Shown here in pieces: positions 1 to 5,611 of a stretch of 5,611 nt of DNA (its first letter is position 1; every line of letters starts with the position of its first letter). This stretch comes from an uncultured Terriglobus sp. Lineage in GTDB: Bacteria > Acidobacteriota > Terriglobia > Terriglobales > Acidobacteriaceae. The DNA lies in the NCBI GenBank assembly GCA_937871605.1, contig CALMRM010000056.1, forward strand, positions 1 to 5,611, read 5' to 3'. Under the pieces are notes generated by a model, which worked only from the letters and a program-made list of their open reading frames with translations, ran no database searches and had not been told where the DNA came from. A program made the translations under genes and the position numbers.

Positions 1-1525
1 GCAACCAGTCCTTGTGGGCACTACCTCGATCGAGAAGAGCGAGCTGCTCAGTGAAATACTAAAACGCAAAGGCGTGCGACATACCGTCTTAAACGCCAAG
101 TTCCACGAGCGTGAAGCTGAAATCGTGGCACAGGCCGGCCGGAGCGCAATGGTCACGATCGCAACCAACATGGCGGGACGCGGAACAGACATTCTGCTGG
201 GTGGCAATGCGGACTTTCTTGCGAGGCAGGAGCTTGCCAAGACTGGCACGGCCCGTGCCCTGAGCGCAGTGGAGGGTGAGATCGCACCGGTCGCAAGCCC
301 GGGCATGTTCCGCTTCTATTACCAGAACCAGGAATTTGAGTGCACCGAAGCGCAGTGGAACACCAGTCTGCAACATTTTGATGGCCAAGCTAAGCAGGAC
401 CACGATGCGGTAATCGAGGCAGGCGGCTTGTTTATCATCGGCACCGAGCGGCATGAGAGCCGCCGCGTGGACAATCAGTTGCGTGGTCGCGCCGGCCGCC
501 AAGGCGACCCCGGCGGAGCTCGCTTCTACCTATCGCTGGAAGATGACCTGATGCGCATCTTTGCACGCGAGTGGGTCGGTACGCTGCTTCAGCGGCTTGG
601 CATGGAAGAAGGCGTTCCGATTGAAAGTGGCATGATCACCAATCGCATTGCCGCAGCTCAGAAAGCAGTGGAGACACAAAACTTCGAGAGCCGTAAGCAT
701 GTTCTCGAGTATGACGACGTCATGAACAAGCAACGTGAAGCGGTCTATGGGCTGCGACACAATCTACTGGAAGGCCTTGATCAGAAGGAGCTGATCCTGG
801 AGGACTACACCACAGCAGGACTTTCGAACATTCTTGACACGACAGCTCCTGTAAATGTGCACGCCGATCAGTGGAATGTCACGGACATGAAGCAGAAGTT
901 AGTGGATCTGTTCGGAAGCGAATTCGCTGACGTAGATGCCTCCCAGCTGAATCGCCATGAGCTCGGAGATGCGCTGTTTGAACGATTGACACAGCGGTTC
1001 AACATCAAGGAGCAGATCCTTGGACCGGACACCCTGCGGTACCACGAACGTGTCGTCATGCTGACCGTGCTCGATGGGCTGTGGAAAGACCACCTTCTAG
1101 CAATGGACCACCTGAAGGAGGGCATTGGCTTGCGCGGCTATGCGCAGCAGGACCCGTTGGTGGCTTACAAAAAAGAGTCATTCGACATGTTTGAGGCCAT
1201 GATGCAGCGATTTCAGGAGGACACATTGCGGAACATCTTCCGCATGCAAATCCTTGGGCCTGACGGCATGCCTATCGAATCCTTAGACCAGCTTGCTGCG
1301 TTGCAGGCCGGGGCCAAGGCACCCGTTGCCCCGCCGCCACCTTCTTTACCAAGCACACCGCCCGCACTGCGGATGAGCGGCGGCGGTACAGAACAGGAAG
1401 CTGCTCAGGTGCCCCAGGCGATGCGTGTGCAAGAAACCTCCGCATCCACCACCAAAGGCCCGCAGCGGCAGCAGTATGCACCATCCAAGGCAACGAGTGG
1501 TCAAAAGCCAAAGCGCCGGCGTTAA
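1..1525 (+). CDS. secA: Preprotein translocase ATPase SecA, C-terminal half (5' partial)
   Basis: SecA is the cytosolic ATPase that drives unfolded preproteins through the SecYEG channel. The visible 507 codons (first whole codon at base 2, reading QPVLVGTTSIEKSE) start inside nucleotide-binding fold 2. The helicase-like motif NMAGRGTDI lies at about 167-193 and GTERHESRR...QLRGRAGRQGDPG at about 440-514. The helical scaffold signature LEYDDVMNKQRE is near 700-740, and the helical wing/two-helix-finger region (VLDGLWKDHLLAMDHLKEG) starts at 1067. About 70 residues separate the GTDILLGG and EAGGL segments (about 206-424), a longer spacer than in E. coli SecA. The C-terminus is a proline-rich linker ending KPKRRR. 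The cysteine-rich zinc motif found at the end of many SecA proteins is absent; the only visible cysteine is in the NBD2 spacer. The GTG at 14 is internal, not a start. Family identity is certain; the N-terminal half lies outside the window. Confidence 0.97.
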   Translation, partial: QPVLVGTTSIEKSELLSEILKRKGVRHTVLNAKFHEREAEIVAQAGRSAMVTIATNMAGRGTDILLGGNADFLARQELAKTGTARALSAVEGEIAPVASPGMFRFYYQNQEFECTEAQWNTSLQHFDGQAKQDHDAVIEAGGLFIIGTERHESRRVDNQLRGRAGRQGDPGGARFYLSLEDDLMRIFAREWVGTLLQRLGMEEGVPIESGMITNRIAAAQKAVETQNFESRKHVLEYDDVMNKQREAVYGLRHNLLEGLDQKELILEDYTTAGLSNILDTTAPVNVHADQWNVTDMKQKLVDLFGSEFADVDASQLNRHELGDALFERLTQRFNIKEQILGPDTLRYHERVVMLTVLDGLWKDHLLAMDHLKEGIGLRGYAQQDPLVAYKKESFDMFEAMMQRFQEDTLRNIFRMQILGPDGMPIESLDQLAALQAGAKAPVAPPPPSLPSTPPALRMSGGGTEQEAAQVPQAMRVQETSASTTKGPQRQQYAPSKATSGQKPKRRR

Positions 1526-1534
1526 GGGCCACTC

Positions 1535-1552
1535 AGTTCTTGGCTCAGAACT
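1535..1552. repeat. Short inverted repeat between convergent genes
   Basis: AGTTCT (1535-1540) and AGAACT (1547-1552) form a perfect 6-bp stem around a 6-base loop. The repeat sits in the 19-bp gap between the secA stop and the lipoprotein gene and overlaps the last codons of the latter. The position suits a shared terminator for two converging genes. However, the stem is AT-leaning and no T-run follows on either strand, so a canonical intrinsic terminator is not supported. Confidence 0.25.
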
Positions 1553-2072
1553 CATCAAGAAGTAACTTTGTTTTCAAAGCGAGAACGTGCGCTCCTTCGA
1601 TGTCACGACCGTCCCAAACTTCAAGCGCCTCCTTAAGGAAGAGTCGGGCTTGTTCCACTTGCTGCGGGTGCTGCGACGCTAAAGCGTATGGCAGGTTTTG
1701 CAATCGTTGCTGCTGAACACGCAAGAGAGTCTCTGTCTCTTTGCGAAAATCGAGATCAGTAGATTCGCCACCTGTACTCAATTCACCCAGCACAACTGAT
1801 GGTGTGGCGGGTAATACTGATGCCAGCTGACGAGCGGTTGTGGGACGCGGCCGGAACCGGGGTAGAGGTTGGCGAGGCACCAGGAGGCCCGGCGGAGGCA
1901 GGATCTCTGTCTCGAGCAGCGGCAAAGGCTCCGAAGGGTGCGTAGGTGGCGGCACACTGATCATGAGAACGGGAGCACTTGTTACGAGCGCAACACGTGC
2001 TTGGTGCCTGCAGCCGGTAAGGGTTAGCAGCGCGAGAGTGCCACCTATGTGTACCCAGTTTTCCCGCGTCAT
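1545..2072 (-). CDS. Proline-rich lipoprotein of unknown function, third gene of the two-component operon
   Basis: The product has 175 residues. The N-terminus has a short hydrophobic stretch (about 9-19) and the lipobox LTGC at 18-21, so signal peptidase II should cleave before C21 and lipidate it. The next residue is Arg, not Asp, so nothing visible would retain it in an inner membrane. A proline-rich, probably disordered linker follows at about 38-80. The C-terminal part (about 107-175) is charged and helical: a Gln/Leu-rich helix, then QVEQARLFLKEALEVWDGRD and a last helix ending in LLLDEF. It looks like a helical hairpin, distantly TPR-like, but I recognise no named family. The ATG overlaps the kinase stop codon as ATGA (2069-2072), and only a weak GAG lies upstream, so translation is probably coupled to the kinase. 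I infer an envelope partner of the kinase. The lipoprotein call is firm; the role is not. Confidence 0.82.
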   Translation of the reverse strand: MTRENWVHIGGTLALLTLTGCRHQARVALVTSAPVLMISVPPPTHPSEPLPLLETEILPPPGLLVPRQPLPRFRPRPTTARQLASVLPATPSVVLGELSTGGESTDLDFRKETETLLRVQQQRLQNLPYALASQHPQQVEQARLFLKEALEVWDGRDIEGAHVLALKTKLLLDEF

Positions 2073-3934
2073 TGATAGCTCGCGATCGGAAGTGCTCCTT
2101 TGACCAGCGGCAGGCGAACGGTGAAGATGCTGCCTCTATTTAGAGCTCCGACCGCGCTTTCTGACTCGACCCGTATCGCACCCCCGTGCATCTGTACTAT
2201 GCGGTAGGTCATCGAAAGGCCGATGCCGCTGCCCGTGGCCTTGGTCGTGAAATAGAGGTCAAAGATACGATCAATCGTATCTGGAGGGATGCCGGGACCT
2301 GAATCGCGCATTATGACCTCGGCAGCTTGGCGATCGCGACGCACTTCTATGTTCAGGGTACCGCCGTCTGGCATGGCCTGCATTGCGTTCAGCGCGATAT
2401 TCAAAAAGGCTTGACGGAGTAATTCTCCGTCACAGCGTACGATCGGGTCCGTATTTGAAGTCTTCAGATAAAGCTCGATGCGGCGCTCTTCAGCTTCTTC
2501 TGCAATCAACGCAACGACTGCTTGCACCACAGCTAGCAGTGATTGCTCCTGCAACGACGGTTCAATAGGTCGTGAAAAGTCTGCCAGCGTCTGCACAACT
2601 CTATCCAAGCGATGCATTTCGCTTGAGAGCACGTCCACATGGCGTTGAGCAGCCTGCGTAGCCGCCGACACCCCGAGCTTGCCTTTCAGGAGTTCCAGGT
2701 GCAGAACCATGGCATTGATTGGATTTTTGACTTCGTGGCCCACACCAGTCATCAAGCGACCTATGCTGGCCAGGCGCTGTGACACCTGCAACTCCCGTCC
2801 AAACTCTTGTTCAGCAGCATCGTCATGGAGTGTCAGCAGTGAACCCTCGCCATGGCCGGCACCCCGCGCAAGAGAGATCTGCAGAATCCTTCCATGTTCA
2901 ACTTCTATTGAGCGTTCAAGGGGTGCAGCGGGCCCTTGGATTGCTCGCGCGAGTGTCTGTCCAAGCGTGCTATCTGTTTCGAAAATAGCCGAGATGTGCG
3001 TTCCTGGTTCGGGCTTTTCTGCGCGGGGCAGAAAGTTGCAGACGGCGTCGCTCGCTGTAACAAGTAACCAATCGTCGTTGAACAACATGACCCCATCCTT
3101 CAACGCGTACAACATACTATTCAGGTTGGTAGCCATTTGTGAGCGTCCCTGCTCAGACTTGCGCATCTGCTCATCTAAGCGGCTGATGGTGGAAGAGACC
3201 CGTTTGATGGCATCCACTTTCGGCGTGCTACTTGGGTCTGCAGTCTGCCCCGAAAGGAGCATCAACTGCTTCTCAATCGTTGAGATGGGGCGTAATGCAG
3301 CTGCTGAGAGCGTAGCTGCAACCAGTAGCGACGCTACAAGAGCGAAGCAACTTAACAGGGCAGCGGTGTGCAGCCAAGGCGCGTACGCTTCCCGCAGAAA
3401 GGTGGAACGTAGCCCCAGATGCGCGACGAGAAAAGGCTGACCGTTGCGGTCCAGGGAGAGGCTCATGTTCAGCACTTCCGCGTCTCCAAAAAGGAGGTGC
3501 CACAAGCCTTTCAGCGATGCCTCGTGCGCCTGGCCAAAATTCCGGCGGTTCGGTGTGTTCGACTGAAGCAGTGCCGCATTGCTGGCGATCAACACCCTAC
3601 CCGACGCATCGCTCAGAAATGCATCCTGTATATCCGGGGAGTACCGTGTCAGCGCGCTTAAGGTGTCCTGCAGAGCACTAGCTGCGTGCAGGGCATGTGT
3701 CACGGATTGACGAAGATCTGCCTGATCCGCCGTGGATGGAGGGACCTCTAAGAGGCCATGTTGGAGAGCATCGCGGGTAGACTCCAGAAACTCATGCAGA
3801 AGAACGTTGTTTGCTGCTTCTGTTTGGGCAATCCGTTCCCGCAGCACTTCCACCAAGAAGACTGCGGAAAGCACGGCTACAAGGCAAAAAGTAAACAGCA
3901 TTGAAGCTGCTACCAGTTTGGTGCGGAGCCGCAC
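2069..3934 (-). CDS. Membrane sensor histidine kinase (NtrB/ZraS-like), partner of the adjacent NtrC-type regulator
   Basis: This 621-residue kinase should autophosphorylate and pass phosphate to the regulator encoded one base upstream. Membrane segments lie at about 9-29 and 189-213 and flank an extracytoplasmic sensor (about 32-188). The stretch DAFLSDASGRVLIASN suggests a PAS-like or Cache-type fold, but the ligand cannot be read from sequence. A HAMP linker (about 214-265) and a PAS-like domain (about 268-372) follow. The dimerisation domain carries the H-box GHEVKNP with phosphoacceptor H400. The ATPase domain has an N-box (N512, N516), G1 DSGPGIP (544-550), an F-box (F558, F562) and G2 GSGIGL (568-573), so all catalytic boxes are present. 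The start is a GTG at 3934, chosen because AAGGTGA lies 9 bases upstream and the first membrane helix follows directly. M12 would cut into that helix. The 3' end overlaps the lipoprotein gene by four bases. Confidence 0.95.
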   Translation of the reverse strand: MRLRTKLVAASMLFTFCLVAVLSAVFLVEVLRERIAQTEAANNVLLHEFLESTRDALQHGLLEVPPSTADQADLRQSVTHALHAASALQDTLSALTRYSPDIQDAFLSDASGRVLIASNAALLQSNTPNRRNFGQAHEASLKGLWHLLFGDAEVLNMSLSLDRNGQPFLVAHLGLRSTFLREAYAPWLHTAALLSCFALVASLLVAATLSAAALRPISTIEKQLMLLSGQTADPSSTPKVDAIKRVSSTISRLDEQMRKSEQGRSQMATNLNSMLYALKDGVMLFNDDWLLVTASDAVCNFLPRAEKPEPGTHISAIFETDSTLGQTLARAIQGPAAPLERSIEVEHGRILQISLARGAGHGEGSLLTLHDDAAEQEFGRELQVSQRLASIGRLMTGVGHEVKNPINAMVLHLELLKGKLGVSAATQAAQRHVDVLSSEMHRLDRVVQTLADFSRPIEPSLQEQSLLAVVQAVVALIAEEAEERRIELYLKTSNTDPIVRCDGELLRQAFLNIALNAMQAMPDGGTLNIEVRRDRQAAEVIMRDSGPGIPPDTIDRIFDLYFTTKATGSGIGLSMTYRIVQMHGGAIRVESESAVGALNRGSIFTVRLPLVKGALPIASYQ

Positions 3935-3935
3935 G

Positions 3936-5351
3936 TTAGAACGTCACCTTGTCAGCAAGAGCATATTCCTTGAGTTTGTTCTGCAGAGTTTTCGAACTAA
4001 TACCCAGAATCTCTGCGGCTCGCGTCTTGTTGTGTCGTGTCGTGTGTAAGGTCTTGAGGATCAACTGCTTTTCTGCCTCATTTACTGTCGTTCCAACGGT
4101 GAGCTGCACTACATCATCACGTTGTACTGGAACCTCAGGAAGTCTCCCCTCGAAAGTGGAAACCTGAATTGCAGGCGTTTCACCGAAGAGAGCAGGCAGA
4201 TGCGACACATCGAGACTCCGGCTATCAGCCATGATGACAGCACGCTCGATGGTGTTGCGCAACTCACGGGCGTTACCCGGCCAACTGTACTCTTGAAAAC
4301 GGGTAAGCAGAGCGCGCGACAAGCCGGGCACGGTTGTGCCGTGCCGTGCGTTCATCTCCTGCACCATGGCAGCTGCCATCTCGGGTATGTCCTCCTTATG
4401 CTCGCGGAGGGCTGGCATGTGAATATTGAAGACGTTCAGTCGATAGAAGAGATCACCACGTAACTCTCCGGCTCGAACAGCCTCTTGGGGATCCTTGTTC
4501 GTAGCCGCAATCACACGAACATTGACGGGAACTTCATCTCGCGATCCAAGCCGGCGAATCCGGCGTTCTTCCAGAACACGGAGCAGTTTGCTTTGAGTCG
4601 CCATCGGCATTTCGCCGATTTCGTCCAGTAGAAGCGTTCCTTCCTCGGCGAGCTCAAAGCAGCCTGCGCGGCGGTCCTGTGCTCCTGTGGAAGCCCCGCG
4701 CTCATGGCCAAAGATCTCACTTTCAATTAACGTCTCAGGTATTGCGGCACAGTTTACCGCAACGAACGGCTTATTGCGTCGTCCGCTCAGCGTGTGTAGG
4801 GCTCGGGCAGCCAGCTCCTTGCCAGTCCCGCTCTCTCCTGTAATCAGAACGGAAACGTTGTTCGGGGCGATCCGGCGAATGACATAAAAAATTTCCCGCA
4901 TCCGCTCTGAAGCTCCAATCAGGGAGCCGAGCTGGGTCTGATCCTCTGCGTCGCTGCTTGCAAGCTCCGCGTCAGGCGGGGCATTTGCGCCCTCCTGAAT
5001 GGTCTGCAGAATGGATTTCAGACGAGCAGGATCCACGGGCTTTTGAAGGTAATCGAAAGCGCCCATGCGCATAGCGGTCACGGCGCTGTCAATCGAGCCC
5101 TGTGCCGTAAGCACCACTACCGCCATCCGTTGCGGCAGTTCGCTCAAGCGGTCAAGTAATTGCAAGCCGTCCATGCGCGGCATCGCGAGGTCTGTCACTA
5201 CAATGTCGGGCGACCACCGAACCGCGAGGTCGAGCCCGCTTGCGCCATCGCTTGCCGTCTCTGTTCTGTACCCCCACGATGCAGCAAGCTCTGCGAGCCC
5301 CGCTCTGGCATTCGCTTCATCCTCCACGATGAGCACTTTGGCTTGCGGCAC
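3936..5351 (-). CDS. NtrC-family response regulator (REC, AAA+ sigma-54 interaction, Fis HTH) with GASTGA loop
   Basis: This is a two-component activator of the class that uses ATP to open sigma-54 promoters. Numbering from the GTG at 5351 (471 residues), the receiver spans about 3-120, with acidic residues E10/D11, phosphoacceptor D54, T82 and K104. The AAA+ domain (about 143-375) has Walker A GESGTGKE (172-179), Walker B LLLDEIGEM (240-248; D243, E244), sensor I ATN (283-285), arginine fingers in RGDLFYR (298-304) and WPGNARELRN (357-366). A Fis-type HTH lies at about 424-463. The sigma-54 contact loop reads GASTGA (219-224) instead of GAFTGA; S221 is codon TCC at 4689-4691. The start is uncertain. 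GTG 5351 is preferred because GGGGG precedes it by 7 bases, homologues begin close to AKVLIVEDE, and it puts the Asp at 54 as in NtrC. ATG 5369 and GTG 5381 are in-frame alternatives. This is the first gene of the operon, and the kinase follows after one base. Confidence 0.95.
   Translation of the reverse strand: MPQAKVLIVEDEANARAGLAELAASWGYRTETASDGASGLDLAVRWSPDIVVTDLAMPRMDGLQLLDRLSELPQRMAVVVLTAQGSIDSAVTAMRMGAFDYLQKPVDPARLKSILQTIQEGANAPPDAELASSDAEDQTQLGSLIGASERMREIFYVIRRIAPNNVSVLITGESGTGKELAARALHTLSGRRNKPFVAVNCAAIPETLIESEIFGHERGASTGAQDRRAGCFELAEEGTLLLDEIGEMPMATQSKLLRVLEERRIRRLGSRDEVPVNVRVIAATNKDPQEAVRAGELRGDLFYRLNVFNIHMPALREHKEDIPEMAAAMVQEMNARHGTTVPGLSRALLTRFQEYSWPGNARELRNTIERAVIMADSRSLDVSHLPALFGETPAIQVSTFEGRLPEVPVQRDDVVQLTVGTTVNEAEKQLILKTLHTTRHNKTRAAEILGISSKTLQNKLKEYALADKVTF
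3944..3950 (-). promoter_or_regulatory. Ribosome binding site of the kinase gene
   Basis: AAGGTGA on the - strand lies 9 bases before the GTG at 3934, inside the last codons of the regulator gene. It is a good match to the 16S anti-Shine-Dalgarno sequence and supports the GTG start. The regulator stop and the kinase start are one base apart, so ribosomes finishing the regulator could also re-initiate here. Confidence 0.6.
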
Positions 5352-5410
5352 GAATCTACCCCCACACATCAGATGCTGCACTGCTACTGCACTTTGCGTA
5401 TGCTGGAGCC
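5352..5410. promoter_or_regulatory. Short divergent intergenic region between regulator and rhodanese genes
   Basis: At most 59 bp separate the two divergent start codons. On the + strand TATGCT (5399-5404) resembles a -10 box and ends 6 bases before the rhodanese ATG, but the upstream -35 region is a poor match. I found no TGGCAC-N5-TTGC sigma-54 element here. On the - strand no convincing promoter is visible, so the operon promoter may lie inside the rhodanese coding sequence. The gap is too short for two full independent promoters, so overlapping control is plausible but not shown. Confidence 0.35.
5359..5363 (-). promoter_or_regulatory. Candidate ribosome binding site of the response regulator gene
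   Basis: GGGGG on the - strand lies 7 bases before the GTG at 5351. It is a degenerate Shine-Dalgarno match, but the in-frame ATG at 5369 and GTG at 5381 have no comparable purine run at useful spacing. It is the main sequence argument for the 5351 start. Confidence 0.35.
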
Positions 5411-5611
5411 ATGACCGAGACGGCTCCCCCCTATGAAATTACTCCAACCGAGGTATCGCAACTGAAGACAGCAGGCGTCCCGTTCACGCTTCTAGACGTG
5501 CGCGAGCCATGGGAGATTGCAACTGCCAGTCTGCCAGGCAGCCTAGACATCCCGATGGGTGACTTGCCGGCGCGCGCCCACGCAGAGTTGCATCCCGATG
5601 CTCAGATTGTG
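5411..5611 (+). CDS. Rhodanese-like domain protein, N-terminal part (3' partial)
   Basis: The 67 visible residues open with a short acidic/proline lead (MTETAPPYEITPTEVSQL), then the typical rhodanese core start FTLLDVREPWE (25-35), then LPGSLDIPMGDLP (41-53), which matches the family's HIPGAxxIPxxxL segment with the usual His replaced by Ser. Single-domain rhodaneses carry sulfur on a loop cysteine or act as small sulfur-transfer or docking domains. Here that catalytic loop lies beyond the window, so activity cannot be judged. GGAG at 5405-5408 is only two bases from the ATG, too close for a normal ribosome site. The gene is divergent from the response regulator. It could also be the start of a longer fusion, for example with a ThiF/MoeB-type enzyme, although such proteins usually carry the rhodanese at the C-terminus. 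Confidence 0.85.
   Translation, partial: MTETAPPYEITPTEVSQLKTAGVPFTLLDVREPWEIATASLPGSLDIPMGDLPARAHAELHPDAQIV

Noticed and set aside
14..16. GTG as a possible start of a short SecA-like protein
   Set aside because: The frame is open to the window edge and the upstream codons read QPVL, matching SecA just before VGTTSIEKSE. The gene simply continues to the left.
1840..2103. Open frame on the + strand opposite the lipoprotein gene
   Set aside because: The translation is Gly/Arg-rich because it mirrors the proline-rich linker on the other strand. The - strand frame has a lipobox and operon overlap that explain the region better.
2679..3440. A 253-codon open frame on the + strand inside the kinase gene
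   Set aside because: It lies fully antisense to a kinase with every catalytic box intact, its translation is rich in Ser, Arg and Cys with no recognisable domain, and it has no clear ribosome site. It is a codon-bias shadow.
4029..4048. Short direct repeats of gtgtc/cgtgt
   Set aside because: They encode the HTTRHNKTR part of the Fis-type HTH and are short enough to arise from codon use.
5382..5400. Possible sigma-54 promoter around ctgcactttgc
   Set aside because: The GCAC and TTGC halves are nearly adjacent instead of five bases apart, and the first half lacks TGG, so it is not a sigma-54 element.
5065..5436. A 123-codon open frame on the + strand crossing the regulator start into the rhodanese gene
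   Set aside because: It is antisense to the conserved receiver domain and out of frame with the clear rhodanese reading, with low-complexity Ser/Ala/Arg composition.

Overview
The window reads like bacterial chromosome of moderate GC (roughly 55%). It holds five protein genes and almost no non-coding DNA. The style of the SecA (a long insert in the second nucleotide-binding fold, a proline-rich tail, no zinc finger), the proline-rich lipoprotein and the NtrC-type regulator all suggest Acidobacteriota (Terriglobia/Acidobacteriaceae). That assignment comes from remembered family style, not from a search. I see no tRNA, rRNA, CRISPR array, insertion sequence or integrase.

Layout. At the left edge, on the + strand, is the C-terminal half of secA, the preprotein translocase motor. 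It ends 19 bp from the stop codon of a convergent gene. From there to about 5351 lies a compact three-gene operon on the - strand, read right to left. The first gene encodes an NtrC-family response regulator (receiver, AAA+ and Fis-type HTH domains). One base after it comes a membrane-bound sensor histidine kinase. Overlapping the end of the kinase gene by an ATGA junction is a small proline-rich lipoprotein of unknown function. Divergently from the regulator, at the right edge on the + strand, starts a single-domain rhodanese-like protein cut off by the window end.

How they work together. The kinase (two membrane segments, extracytoplasmic sensor, HAMP, PAS-like, H400, ATPase domain) should phosphorylate D54 of the regulator. 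Regulators of this type normally remodel sigma-54 RNA polymerase. The lipoprotein is translationally coupled to the kinase and predicted to be exported, so it is a candidate accessory sensor or partner of the kinase. The arrangement recalls, without evident sequence kinship, the QseG lipoprotein encoded with QseE/QseF (GlrK/GlrR) in enterobacteria.

The most unusual feature is in the regulator. The sigma-54-contacting GAFTGA loop reads GASTGA, so the conserved phenylalanine is a serine, while Walker A, Walker B, sensor and arginine-finger elements all look intact. Either this regulator works with altered sigma-54 contact, or it regulates in another way. No complete novel system is evident; the operon with its odd loop and orphan lipoprotein is the part worth a second look.
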